Below are positions 25,373 to 34,057 of a stretch of DNA of 64,000 nucleotides, piece by piece. Origin of the DNA: Georgenia sp. M64. Lineage in GTDB: Bacteria > Actinomycetota > Actinomycetes > Actinomycetales > Actinomycetaceae. Below the pieces are notes generated by a model that was given only the letters and a program-made list of their open reading frames with translations, was not told where the DNA came from and did not search any database. Within the stretch, counting starts at the first letter, position 1. Every line of letters starts with the position of its first letter. Location: assembly GCF_038049925.1 (NCBI RefSeq), contig NZ_CP145809.1:1054001-1118000 (forward strand), written 5' to 3'. The translations under genes were made by a program, and so were the position numbers.

Positions 25373-28039
25373 TCAGCGCCGCTGCTCCGGCTCGTCGAGC
25401 TCGTGCTCGGTGACGACCGCCTCGGTCTCGCCCGAGCCGAGGATCTCCAGGTCCCCGCGCACCCGCCCGGCGGCCCGCAGGTCCGTCAGGGCCTGCTGGA
25501 CGGCGCCCACCTGGGCGGCGGGCAGGGCCAGGCGGACCCGGGCGAACGTGGTGCGCTGGGAGACCTTCGCCTCGGACTTGACCTTGCGCAGGGCCGCGAG
25601 GGCCTGCCCGGTGGCGCCGATGAGGGCGGGGTCGCCGTCGGCCGCCGCGGCGCGCAGCGGGGCGGCCTCCGGCCAGGCGGCGCGGTGGACCGAGCCGGGC
25701 CGGTACCAGCGCCACACCTCCTCGGTGGCGAAGGGCAGCACCGGGGCGAACAGGCGCAGGAACGTGTCCACCGCGAGGGCCAGGGCCGAGCGGGCGGAGG
25801 CGGCGTCGGCGGCGGGCAGGACGCCGTCGCGGTTGTAGGCGCGGTCCTTGACCAGCTCGAGGTAGTCGTCGCAGAAGGTCCAGAAGTAGGTCTCGGAGAC
25901 CTCCAGCGCCCGGGTGTGGTCGTAGGCCTCGAGGGCGGCGGTGGCCGTCTCGACGACGTCGGCCAGCCCGGCGAGCATCGCCCGGTCGATCGGGGCCGTC
26001 ACGGCCGCCGGGTCGAGGACGAGCGGGTCGTCCCCGGCCATGGTCAGCGCGAACTTGCTGGCGTTGAGGACCTTGATCGCCAGGCGGCGGCCGATCTTCA
26101 TCTGGCCGACCTCGAACGCGGCGTCGGTGCCCAGCCGGGCCGAGGCGGCCCAGTAGCGCACGGCGTCGGAGCCGTGCTCCTCGAGCAGGCCCATGGGGGT
26201 GACGACGTTGCCCTTGGACTTGGACATCTTCTTGCGGTCGGGGTCGAGGATCCACCCCGAGACCGCGGCGTGCCGCCACGGCAGCGCCCCGAACTCCAGG
26301 TGGGCGCGCACCACGGTGGAGAACAGCCAGGTGCGGATGATGTCCTGGCCCTGGGGGCGCAGGTCCATGGGGTAGACGCGGGCGAAGAGGTCCTCGTCGC
26401 GCAGCCACCCGCCGGCGATCTGCGGGGTGAGGGAGGACGTCGCCCAGGTGTCCATGATGTCGACCTCGCCGACGAAACCGCCGGCCGCGCCGCGCTGGTC
26501 CTCGGTGTAGCCCGGGGGGACGTCGGTGCTCGGGTCGACCGGGAGCTGGGCGGCCTCGGGGGTCAGGACCCGGTCGTGGTCGACCTCGCCGTCGGCGCCC
26601 ACCGCGTACCAGACGGGGATCGGGACGCCGAAGAAGCGCTGGCGCGAGACGAGCCAGTCGCTGTTGAGCCCCCCGACCCAGTTCTCGTAGCGCACGCGCA
26701 TGAAGTCGGGGTGGAAGTCCAGCTCCCGCCCGCGGGCGAGGAGGTTCTCGCGCAGGTCGGTGCCGTCGGTGTCGGTGTGGGGGCGCCCGCCGTTGCGGAT
26801 GTACCACTGGCGGGAGGTGACGATCTCGAGGGGCTTGTCGCCCTTCTCGTAGAAGTTCGTCTTGCGCTGGGTGGGGGCCGGCTCGCCGTCGAGGTCGCCC
26901 GAGTCACGCAGGGCGTCGACGACGGCGGTGCGGGCGGAGAAGGCGGTCTTGCCCGCCATCTCGGCGTAGGCCTCCTGCCCGGCGGGGTCGGTGATCCACT
27001 CGGGGGTCTCGCGCAGGATCCGGCCGTCGCGCCCGAGGACCGGGCGGGTGGGCAGGTCCAGCTCGCGCCACCACTGCACGTCGGTGAGGTCGCCGAAGGT
27101 GCAGCACATGGCGATGCCGGCGCCCTTGTCCATCTCCGCGGCCGGGTGCGCCAGGACGGGCAGCTCGACGCCGAAGACCGGGGAGGTGACGGTCGTGCCG
27201 AACAGCGGCTGGTACCGCTCGTCGTCGGGGTGGGCGATGAGGGCCACGCAGGCGGGCAGCAGCTCGGGCCGCGTCGTCTCGATGTGGACGTCGGTGCCGT
27301 CCGGGCGGTGGAACGCCACCTTGTGGAAGAAGCCCGGGTAGTCGCGCGCCTCGAGCTCGGCCTGGGCGACGGCGGTCTGGAAGGTGACGTCCCACAGGCC
27401 CGGGGCGGCCGCCTGGTAGGCCTCGCCGCGCTCGAGGTTGCGCAGGAACGCGGCCTGCGCCACGAGCCGGGCGTCGGCGCCGATCGTCTGGTAGTGCTGG
27501 CGCCAGTCGACGCTGAGGCCGAGGTGGCGCCACAGCGCCTCGAACTGCTGCTCGTCCTCGGCGGTGAGGCGCTCGCACAGCTCGACGAAGTTCTTCCGGC
27601 TCACCGGCACCTGGTCGGCGGCCCGGACGCTCTTGCCCTCCCCGCCCACGTGCGGGGGGACGAGGTCGGGGTCGTAGGGCAGGGACGGGTCGCAGCGGAC
27701 CCCGAAGTAGTTCTGGACGCGCCGCTCCGTGGGCAGGCCGTTGTCGTCCCAGCCCATGGGGTAGAAGACCGACTTGCCGCGCATGCGCTGGAAGCGGGCG
27801 ACGACGTCGGTGTGGGTGTAGCTGAAGACGTGCCCCACGTGCAGGGAGCCCGAGACGGTCGGCGGCGGGGTGTCGATGGAGTAGACCTGCTCACGCGTGG
27901 CGGTGCGGTCGAAGGCGTAGGTCTGCTCCTGCTCCCACGCGGCGTTCCACCGGTCCTCGAGGCCCTCGAGGCTGACCTTGTCCGGTGCCGACGGGGGCGG
28001 GAGGGTCTCGGCGTCGCGGGTGGTGGGCGTCTGGCTCAT
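25373..28039 (-). CDS. valS: Valyl-tRNA synthetase
   Basis: An 888-residue class I aminoacyl-tRNA synthetase. The HIGH motif appears as HVGH (residues 67-70) and the KMSKS motif as KKMSKSKGN near 560. The connective editing domain with TTRPELLPACVALIAHPDDERY and the anticodon-binding domain follow. It ends soon after a short Arg/Ala-rich region and shows no long C-terminal coiled coil as in E. coli ValS, which suggests the shorter archaeal-like subtype. The ATG at 28039 has GGGGA just upstream; an earlier in-frame start at 28057 is possible. Confidence 0.95.
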   Translation of the reverse strand: MSQTPTTRDAETLPPPSAPDKVSLEGLEDRWNAAWEQEQTYAFDRTATREQVYSIDTPPPTVSGSLHVGHVFSYTHTDVVARFQRMRGKSVFYPMGWDDNGLPTERRVQNYFGVRCDPSLPYDPDLVPPHVGGEGKSVRAADQVPVSRKNFVELCERLTAEDEQQFEALWRHLGLSVDWRQHYQTIGADARLVAQAAFLRNLERGEAYQAAAPGLWDVTFQTAVAQAELEARDYPGFFHKVAFHRPDGTDVHIETTRPELLPACVALIAHPDDERYQPLFGTTVTSPVFGVELPVLAHPAAEMDKGAGIAMCCTFGDLTDVQWWRELDLPTRPVLGRDGRILRETPEWITDPAGQEAYAEMAGKTAFSARTAVVDALRDSGDLDGEPAPTQRKTNFYEKGDKPLEIVTSRQWYIRNGGRPHTDTDGTDLRENLLARGRELDFHPDFMRVRYENWVGGLNSDWLVSRQRFFGVPIPVWYAVGADGEVDHDRVLTPEAAQLPVDPSTDVPPGYTEDQRGAAGGFVGEVDIMDTWATSSLTPQIAGGWLRDEDLFARVYPMDLRPQGQDIIRTWLFSTVVRAHLEFGALPWRHAAVSGWILDPDRKKMSKSKGNVVTPMGLLEEHGSDAVRYWAASARLGTDAAFEVGQMKIGRRLAIKVLNASKFALTMAGDDPLVLDPAAVTAPIDRAMLAGLADVVETATAALEAYDHTRALEVSETYFWTFCDDYLELVKDRAYNRDGVLPAADAASARSALALAVDTFLRLFAPVLPFATEEVWRWYRPGSVHRAAWPEAAPLRAAAADGDPALIGATGQALAALRKVKSEAKVSQRTTFARVRLALPAAQVGAVQQALTDLRAAGRVRGDLEILGSGETEAVVTEHELDEPEQRR

Positions 28040-28115
28040 GGTCCCCGATTCTTCCACGGCGCGGCGGCGCCCCTGGTCACGCCGCGGGCCGTCACCCCTC
28101 GGCGGGCGGCCGCCC

Positions 28116-29408
28116 TCACTGGCGGGCGAGGGTGAGCAGCCGGTCGAGGATCCGCTCGCCGTCGGAGCGGATGCCGTCGTGGTGGTACTCGTTCGTCACC
28201 CACGGCCGCAGCCCCCGCACCGCGGCGGCGGTGGCGCGGGAGAGCTCGAGCGGGACGAACATGTCGTCGACGTACACGGCCGCGGCGACGGGCACCTCGT
28301 TGGCGGCCAGCACCTCCGGGTCGTACAGGGCGGGGAAGTCGGCCTTGGCGGCGAGGAGGTCGGCGGCGTCCGCGAGCGGGGCGAGGGCCGGGTCCTCCCG
28401 CAGCTGCCAGGGGTACACGTGCTCCCCGGTGAGGTGGTACGGCCGGGAGGTGTCGGCGGGGTCGGCGTCCTCGGCGAAGCCGTCCCACTCCTCGCGCAGG
28501 CGGTGGGCCGCCCAGCGGGTGGCCGAGCCCTGCGCGTAGATCGGCTCGTGCAGGACCGCGTAGAGCGGGTTCGTGGCGTGGCTGAGCAGGGCGCCGGCGT
28601 CGGCGAGGAAGGAGCGGGCGAGGCGGCGCGTGCCGCCGACGGTGACGAACGGTGCCTCGAGGACGTGGTGGAGCGCGTCGAAGCCGAGGTCGGCGCCGAG
28701 CCGGATGCCGATCTGGCGCAGGCGGCGGGCGGAGAGGACCTCGCCGGTGGGCAGGCGCTCCTCGGTGTCGGCCAGGTGCCGCGCGACGTCGCGCAGGGCC
28801 TGCTCGTCCGCCGGGTAGCGGGCGAGGTACTCGAGGTTGCGCGCGGCGGTGCGGGCGTAGGTGAGGCGGTAGACCTCCTCGGCGCTCGCGGTCAGTCCCG
28901 GCAGGCCGCCGGTGACGAGCACCTCGCGCAGGCCGTGCGGGGCCCGGGAGAGGTAGGTGGTCAGGACGAACCCGCCGTAGGACTGCCCGAGGGCCGACCA
29001 CGGCCGGCCGCCGGTGAGCTCGGCGCGCAGGGCCTCGGCGTCGGCGACGATCGCGTCGGCCCGGAAGTGCGCGAGGTAGTCGGCCTGGGCCTCGGCGTCG
29101 CCGCACGCGGGGACGGTCAGGGCGTCCGCGGGGGTCGAGCGGCCGGTGCCCCGCTGGTCGAGCAGGACGACGCGGAAGTCGTCCAGGGCGCGGTCGACCC
29201 AGCCGGTAATCCGGGCGGGCCGGTCCGCCCGGCCGCCGGGGCCGCCCTGGAGGTAGAGCAGGTGCGGGCGGTCCGCGCCGCCGTCGCGCACGATCTCGCG
29301 GGCGAAGACCTCGATCCGCTCCCCGCCGGGGGCGGTGTGGTCAAGGGGCACGGTGAGGGTGTGCTCGAGGACGTCGTGGCCGGGCAGGCGCAGGCGGGTG
29401 GTGTCCAT
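28116..29408 (-). CDS. Alpha/beta hydrolase, proline iminopeptidase-like (S33)
   Basis: A 430-residue alpha/beta-hydrolase of the prolyl aminopeptidase type. LYLQGGPGGRADRP near residues 52-65 is the oxyanion-hole motif, LDQRGTGRS follows, and the nucleophile is S143 in GQSYGG. The acid is probably in AVYVDDMFV and the histidine in NEYHHDGIR. Such enzymes release N-terminal proline or other residues from peptides. No signal peptide is seen. It is 24 bases downstream of the PfkB kinase gene on the same strand and may share its transcript. Confidence 0.85.
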   Translation of the reverse strand: MDTTRLRLPGHDVLEHTLTVPLDHTAPGGERIEVFAREIVRDGGADRPHLLYLQGGPGGRADRPARITGWVDRALDDFRVVLLDQRGTGRSTPADALTVPACGDAEAQADYLAHFRADAIVADAEALRAELTGGRPWSALGQSYGGFVLTTYLSRAPHGLREVLVTGGLPGLTASAEEVYRLTYARTAARNLEYLARYPADEQALRDVARHLADTEERLPTGEVLSARRLRQIGIRLGADLGFDALHHVLEAPFVTVGGTRRLARSFLADAGALLSHATNPLYAVLHEPIYAQGSATRWAAHRLREEWDGFAEDADPADTSRPYHLTGEHVYPWQLREDPALAPLADAADLLAAKADFPALYDPEVLAANEVPVAAAVYVDDMFVPLELSRATAAAVRGLRPWVTNEYHHDGIRSDGERILDRLLTLARQ

Positions 29409-29432
29409 GGTGTCCTCGGTGGTGCGGAAGGG

Positions 29433-30530
29433 TCAGTGGTCGCGCAGGGTCGGGGCGGGACCCCCGCCCGGCTGGGCGTCGGAGAACCGCGCGAGGGTGG
29501 CCTCGGCCCGCCGGACCCGGGCGAGGGGGTGGCCCCGCAGAGCCTCACCGAGGAACGCGTAGTGCTCGGCGGTGGCCCGGGCGGTGCGGTCGCCGGTGCG
29601 GGCCGCCGCGACGGTGGCGCTCCACCAGTCGGCGAGGTCGCCCCACCCGGGTGCGGCGAGCGAGCCGCCGAAGTGCTGGACGGCGAGCGCCGAGCACAGC
29701 ACCGCGAACCGCAGGCGCTGCTCCAGCTCCCAGCCCTGCAGGGTGGCCGTGACCAGGGCTGCGGTGAAGACGTCCCCGGCGCCGGTGGGGTCCACCGCCA
29801 CCACGGACAGGGGCTCCACCCGGACCTCGGCGCCGGTGGCGGCGTCCACCGCGAGGGCGCCGTCGGCGCCGAGGGTGACCACCGCGAGCGGCACGTGCTC
29901 GGCCAGGGCCCGGGCCGCGGCGGCGGGGGAGTCCGTGCGCGTCCACGCCATCGCCTCGTCGGCGTTGGGGGTGAAGACCGCGCACCCTCCCAGCGCGGCG
30001 GCGAGCCGGGCGGGGTCCCACCGGCCGGTGGTGTCCCAGCCGCCGTCGGCCACCACCAGGGCGCCGGCGTCCGCACGGGGGCGCCACCAGGGCTCACCCC
30101 CGGCGAGGACGTCGACGACGACGGCGCGCGCAGGCGGTGCGGCCGCGGCGAGGACCGCGGCGGGCTCGGGGTCGGGGTGACCGTGGGTGATCATCGACCG
30201 GTCGCCGTCGAGAGCGACCGAGACCGTCACGGAGGAGTGCCAGTGCCGGTAGCGGCGTGCGGCCGAGAGGTCGACGCCCTCCTGCTCCCCGAGGACCGTC
30301 CACAGCCAGTCCGCGTAGGCGTCGTCGCCGAACGCGGCGGCCAGACCGGTGCGCAGGTCGAGCCGGGCGGCGGCGACGGCGAGGTTGGCGATACCGCCCG
30401 GCGCGGAGCCCATGCCGCTCGCCCACACCTCGGTGCCCGGGCGCGGGGTCTCGGGCAGGCCGGTGAAGACGATGTCGACGAAGACCTGGCCGGTGACGAG
30501 CAGGTCGAGGGGGCGGGGGTCGGCGTTCAT
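29433..30530 (-). CDS. PfkB-family carbohydrate kinase
   Basis: A 365-residue ribokinase-like sugar kinase. The N-terminal signature is seen as GSAPGGIANLAVAAARLDL, and the C-terminal PfkB signature as DPTGAGDVFTAALV with the catalytic aspartate in GAGD. The substrate cannot be read from the sequence. The protein has about 55 extra residues at the C-terminus beyond the usual 310. It is divergently arranged with the GH4 glycosidase gene, only 36 bases apart, so the two starts share a very short control region, and a common sugar substrate is plausible. Confidence 0.85.
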   Translation of the reverse strand: MNADPRPLDLLVTGQVFVDIVFTGLPETPRPGTEVWASGMGSAPGGIANLAVAAARLDLRTGLAAAFGDDAYADWLWTVLGEQEGVDLSAARRYRHWHSSVTVSVALDGDRSMITHGHPDPEPAAVLAAAAPPARAVVVDVLAGGEPWWRPRADAGALVVADGGWDTTGRWDPARLAAALGGCAVFTPNADEAMAWTRTDSPAAAARALAEHVPLAVVTLGADGALAVDAATGAEVRVEPLSVVAVDPTGAGDVFTAALVTATLQGWELEQRLRFAVLCSALAVQHFGGSLAAPGWGDLADWWSATVAAARTGDRTARATAEHYAFLGEALRGHPLARVRRAEATLARFSDAQPGGGPAPTLRDH

Positions 30531-30566
30531 GGTGGTCCCGATCCTGCCACCGGTAGCGTGACGGGC

Positions 30567-31910
30567 GTGATGCTCACGATCGTCGGCGGGGGCGGGTTCC
30601 GCGTGCCCCTCGTCCACCAGGCCCTCCTCGCCGCCCGGGACCGGGTCGACGTCACCGACGTCGTCCTCCTCGACACCGACCCGCGCCGGCTCGCGGTGAT
30701 GACCGACGTCCTCGACCAGGCCGGGTCCGCCGGTGGCCCGCGCGTCCGGGCCACCACCGAGCCCGCGGAGGCGCTGACGGGCGCCGACGTCGTCTTCGCG
30801 GCCGTCCGTGTGGGCGGCACCGCCGGGCGCACCCGGGACGAGCGCGACGCCATGGCCGAGGGTCTCCTCGGCCAGGAGACGGTCGGCCCCGGCGGCCTGG
30901 CGTACGCGCTGCGGACGGTGCCGGTGGTGGACGCGCTCGCCGCGCAGATCGCCGAGCACGCCCCGGCGGCCTGGACGATCACCTTCACCAACCCCGCCTC
31001 GATCGTCACCGAGGCGATGCGCGACCGGCTCGGTGACCGCGTGGTCGGGATCTGCGACACGCCCATCGCGCTCGTGCGGAACGCCCTGCGTGTCCTGGGC
31101 CTCGACCCGCGCGGGTTCGACACCGGTGAGGTCGCGGTCGACTACGCGGGCCTGAACCACCTGGGGTGGTTGCGTGGCCTCCGCCGCGACGGCACCGACC
31201 TGCTCCCCGGGCTGCTCGCCGACGACGCCGCGCTCGCCGGGATCGAGGAGGCCCGGCTCATGGGAGCGGACTGGCTGCGTGCCCTGCGCGCCATCCCCAA
31301 CGAGTACGTCTACTACTACGACTTCGCCCGCGAGGCAGTCGCGGCGCTCGCCGCCGCGCCGCGGACCCGCGGCGAGTACCTCGCCGAGCAGCAGGAAGCC
31401 TTCTACGCCGCCGCCGCCGCGCGGCCCAGCGAGGCGCACGCGCTGTGGCGGGCCGCCCTGGCCGAGCGGGAGGCCACCTACATGGCCACGGAGCGGGAGA
31501 GCGCCGACGCCGGGAAGCGGGGCGCCGAGGACCTTGGCGGCGGTTACCACGAGGTCGCCGTCGACCTCATGGCGGCACTGCTCGGCGGTGAGGAGCACCG
31601 GATGATCCTCGACGTCGCCAACGACGCGGGCGACGGCACGGCGGTCGTCCCGGGCCTGCCCGCGGACGCCGTCGTCGAGGTGCCCGTCCTCGCCTCCGCC
31701 GCCGGGGTGCGGCCGCTGCCGGTGCGCACGGGCCTCGACCCGGTGATGACCACCCGGCTGCAGGCGGTCAAGGCCGCGGAGCGGCTCACCATCGAGGCCG
31801 CCCGCACCGGGTCGGTGACCACCGCGTGGCGGGCGCTGGCCGCCCACCCGCTGGTGGACTCGGTCGCCGTGGCCCGCCGCCTTGCCGAGCGCGCCCTCGG
31901 CAGCCGGTGA
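30567..31910 (+). CDS. Glycoside hydrolase family 4 protein (6-phospho-beta-glucosidase type)
   Basis: A 447-residue GH4 enzyme, a family that hydrolyses (phospho)glycosides through an NAD+-dependent redox mechanism with Mn2+. The nucleotide-binding GGGGFRVPL opens the protein. The metal ligands are expected in ICDTP (Cys) and GLNHLGW (His), and FTNPASIVTEA is conserved. GTG 30567 is preferred over ATG 30570 because TAGCGT at 30554-30559 is seven bases upstream, the spacing of a leaderless transcript. Intracellular phospho-beta-glucosidase is the best match, but no PTS permease is nearby. The stop overlaps the next gene (GTGA). Confidence 0.85.
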   Translation: MMLTIVGGGGFRVPLVHQALLAARDRVDVTDVVLLDTDPRRLAVMTDVLDQAGSAGGPRVRATTEPAEALTGADVVFAAVRVGGTAGRTRDERDAMAEGLLGQETVGPGGLAYALRTVPVVDALAAQIAEHAPAAWTITFTNPASIVTEAMRDRLGDRVVGICDTPIALVRNALRVLGLDPRGFDTGEVAVDYAGLNHLGWLRGLRRDGTDLLPGLLADDAALAGIEEARLMGADWLRALRAIPNEYVYYYDFAREAVAALAAAPRTRGEYLAEQQEAFYAAAAARPSEAHALWRAALAEREATYMATERESADAGKRGAEDLGGGYHEVAVDLMAALLGGEEHRMILDVANDAGDGTAVVPGLPADAVVEVPVLASAAGVRPLPVRTGLDPVMTTRLQAVKAAERLTIEAARTGSVTTAWRALAAHPLVDSVAVARRLAERALGSR

Positions 31911-32887
31911 CTCGCCCGATGCCTGACGGTCCTGACTCGCCCTACGCGGTGCTCGGCGTCGACCGCCGCGCGTCCGCAGCGGAGCTGCGCCGCGCCTACC
32001 GGCGGCGTCAGCGGGAGACCCACCCCGACCTCGGCGGCGACCCGGCGGCCTTCCACGCCGTCCAGGTTGCGTGGGAGCGCATCGGCACCCCGGCCGCCCG
32101 GGCCGCCTACGACCGGGAGGCCGCCGGCGCGCCCCACCGCCCGGGCGGGCGCGAGGAGGAGGGGACGCGGACGTGGACGTCGGGGACCCGCGGCGGCAGC
32201 GCCCGGGCGCCGTCCCGGGCACGGTCGTACGGCCACCCGGGCGGAGCGTCCCGCCAGCGCTTCCTCACCCTGGTGCGCGAGTGGGCCGGGCGAGGTGCTC
32301 GGCTCGAGGACCCCTACGACGAGGACCTCCTCGCCCGTGCCCCGGTGGAGATCCGGCACGCCCTGGCCGACGCCCTGGCGGAGGAGAGCACGGCCCGCAC
32401 GCTCGGCGCCCTCGGCTCGTCCTGGGTGCTGTGGCACGACGTGGCCACCGAGGCCGGGGAGTGGACACTACGGGCCGGTGCCCCGATCACCGATCCGCCG
32501 AAGATCGACCACGTCGCGCTCGGACCGACCGGCCTGTTCCTCGTCCAGTCCGAGGACTGGGGCGCCCCCGTGACCGTGCGGGGCAGCGAGCTCGTCAGCC
32601 CCGGCCTGCCGGTGGGGGAGGAGCCGGTGCGGGCGTTCGTCCGGCGCGCGCGGATCGTCAAGGGCTGGCGGGTCGCGCCCACCGGTCTCGTCGTCGTGCT
32701 GCCCGACGAGGCGCTGGCCGAGGACGTCGTCCTGCTGCACCGGGCCGGATGGCGCCGTCCCGCCACCTACGCGGTGCGGCGCCGCGCCCTGGCCGGGCTG
32801 CTCACCGGCGGGGCGGCCCGGCGCCTGGGGGACGAGGAGTTCTTCGCCACCCGCGACCGGCTCAACCGAGTGATCCGGTTCGTCTGA
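31907..32887 (+). CDS. J-domain protein fused to a degenerate nuclease-related (NERD-like) domain
   Basis: A 326-residue protein. Residues about 12-72 form a J domain with the HPD tripeptide (RETHPDLGGD), the part of DnaJ that stimulates Hsp70. A low-complexity Gly/Ser/Arg linker follows (about 75-110). The C-terminal half resembles a NERD domain: GSSWVLWHDV … KIDHVALGPTGLFLVQSEDWGAPVTV. In active NERD proteins the strand after the conserved Asp ends in ExK or QxK; here QSED has no lysine, so nuclease activity is doubtful. The GTG at 31907 overlaps the GH4 stop; ATG 31919 is an alternative. Its function is unknown. Confidence 0.7.
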   Translation: MTRPMPDGPDSPYAVLGVDRRASAAELRRAYRRRQRETHPDLGGDPAAFHAVQVAWERIGTPAARAAYDREAAGAPHRPGGREEEGTRTWTSGTRGGSARAPSRARSYGHPGGASRQRFLTLVREWAGRGARLEDPYDEDLLARAPVEIRHALADALAEESTARTLGALGSSWVLWHDVATEAGEWTLRAGAPITDPPKIDHVALGPTGLFLVQSEDWGAPVTVRGSELVSPGLPVGEEPVRAFVRRARIVKGWRVAPTGLVVVLPDEALAEDVVLLHRAGWRRPATYAVRRRALAGLLTGGAARRLGDEEFFATRDRLNRVIRFV

Positions 32888-33104
32888 TCGGGTGTGTCCG
32901 ATTCGGTGCCCAGACCAGACGGTGATGTTTGCGGACATGCCGGGTTCGGGGTGTCCCACGCGCTGGCGTTGGACATCCTCATCTGCCGAGATTCGGACAA
33001 CCTCGGCAGGACGCGGAGAGTCGCCGAGGATCACATCAGCGAGCAGCACGATGCTGCTGTCACTTCTCGACGAGCATCAGAATGGCTGTTCGTGCGTTGC
33101 GCCC
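32888..33104. other. Gap without a gene ahead of the toxin remnant
   Basis: No convincing coding frame is seen. An antitoxin would be expected here ahead of the RelE-type gene, but no Phd/RelB-like sequence can be read in any frame. The composition is less GC-rich than that of the neighbours. Confidence 0.5.
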
Positions 33105-33387
33105 GTGAGCGGGTCGGAACCCTATGAGCTGGTCCTGACTCCGCCGGCGATCCGTGCGATCCAGTTCCGGTTGACCGAAGGCGTGGCGGCGGCCGTCGTC
33201 GAGTTCCTCACTGGCGCCCTGGTGGTCAACCCTCGCCGGGTCGGCAAACCGCTGCGCGGCGATCTGGCGGGCATCTACGCCGTGCGAAGGGGGACTTACC
33301 GGGGTGCTCTACCGGATCAACGACGACCTGCGCGAGGTCGTCGTCCTACGCATCGAGCACCGCGCCGACGCGTACCGGCCTCGGTGA
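33105..33387 (+). pseudogene. Frameshifted RelE/ParE-type toxin gene
   Basis: The first part (from GTG 33105) reads EPYELVLTPPAIRAIQFRL … NPRRVGKPLRGDLAGIYAVRRGTYR, a RelE-superfamily mRNA-interferase pattern. The reading then leaves the frame at the run of four G (33301-33304). Removing one G restores VLYRINDDLREVVVLRIEHRADAYRPR and a stop at 33385-33387, which is the expected family C-terminus. It is therefore a +1 frameshift in a homopolymer. No antitoxin gene is found upstream. Either the gene is dead, as would suit loss of its antitoxin, or the extra base is a sequencing error. Confidence 0.75.
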
Positions 33388-33400
33388 TCGGAACTGCCGC

Positions 33401-33505
33401 CGTCCGCGCGGTCCGAGGCTCCGGCAGTGCGGTCCCCGCGACTTCAGTGACGTTCATCAGTGCGTTGGACGCGCTTCCGGGGAATCCCGGTCACCAGGGC
33501 TGGGA
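33401..33505. repeat. Direct repeat copy A flanking the YefM-YoeB module
   Basis: About 105 bases align with 34141-34245 at roughly 85% identity with a few single-base gaps. In this copy the minus strand still encodes GIPRKRVQ, a decayed version of the C-terminus (GIRRKRVQTP) of the membrane protein whose gene ends in copy B. Confidence 0.75.
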
Positions 33506-33531
33506 TTCCGCGGGGCCCGCCGCTGAGCAGG

Positions 33532-33789
33532 TCATCCATAGTGGTAGCGACAGGCGGCGACGCGGACCTCGTTGCCGTGGATCTTGTAGACCAGACGGTG
33601 CTCGTCGGTGATGCGTCGCGACCAGTAGCCGGCGAAGTCGTGCTTGAGTGCCTCTGGCTTTCCAATGCCTTCGTTGCCGTTGCGCTGAACGTCGGTCAGG
33701 AGCGTGTCGATCCGTCTGAGAACCTTCCGGTCTTGGGCCTGCCACCAGAGGTAGTCGTCCCACGCGTTCTCGTCCCAGACGAGGAGCAC
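33532..33789 (-). CDS. yoeB: Toxin, YoeB/Txe family mRNA interferase
   Basis: An 85-residue toxin of the Txe/YoeB family, which binds the ribosome and cleaves mRNA at the A site. Family features are visible: VWDENAWDDYLWWQAQDRK at the N-terminus, RNGNEGIGKPEALKHDF in the middle and the C-terminal SRRITDEHRLVYKI … CRYHYG; the basic/His residues of the C-terminal part are those used for RNA cleavage. The GTG at 33789 lies one base after the yefM stop (TGAcGTG), so translation is probably coupled. The frame is intact, unlike the RelE remnant nearby. Confidence 0.92.
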   Translation of the reverse strand: MLLVWDENAWDDYLWWQAQDRKVLRRIDTLLTDVQRNGNEGIGKPEALKHDFAGYWSRRITDEHRLVYKIHGNEVRVAACRYHYG

Positions 33790-33790
33790 G

Positions 33791-34048
33791 TCAGTCCGTC
33801 TCGATCAGCTCGTGCGGTTGACCGCGGCCGGCCTCGAGACGCTCCATGGCGTCGAGGAGGCGCCGGGCGTTGGCCGGGGAACGCATCAGGTAAGCGGTCT
33901 CGCGCAGGGACTCGTAGTCCTCGAGCGAGACGATGACGACGGACTCGTGACCTGAACGAGTGATGACCACCTCTTCGCGGTCGTTGATGACGCCGTCGAG
34001 CACCTCGGCGTAGCGGGCGCGCGACTCGGTGTAGCTCATCGTCTTCAC
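33791..34048 (-). CDS. yefM: Antitoxin, YefM/Phd family
   Basis: An 85-residue antitoxin of the Phd/YefM type. It starts VKTMSYTESRARYAEVLDGV, the DNA-binding N-terminal region, followed by VVITRSGHESVVIVSLEDYESL; the C-terminal part (RLLDAMERLEAGRG…) should wrap around YoeB. GTG 34048 is chosen over ATG 34039 because a perfect AGGAGG lies six bases upstream. It precedes the toxin gene, the usual order, and its product with the toxin should repress the promoter through the adjacent TGTACA-type operator. Confidence 0.92.
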   Translation of the reverse strand: MKTMSYTESRARYAEVLDGVINDREEVVITRSGHESVVIVSLEDYESLRETAYLMRSPANARRLLDAMERLEAGRGQPHELIETD

Positions 34049-34057
34049 AGTAGGCCT

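Noticed and set aside
32900-32960. Insertion-sequence end suggested by TGTCC-rich inverted motifs (ggacat…gtgtcc)
   Set aside because: The arms are only six bases, no transposase fragment follows, and no second end was found.
32888-33104. Antitoxin gene for the RelE remnant
   Set aside because: Frames in this gap give short proteins without Phd/RelB features; none reaches the toxin start with a plausible C-terminus.
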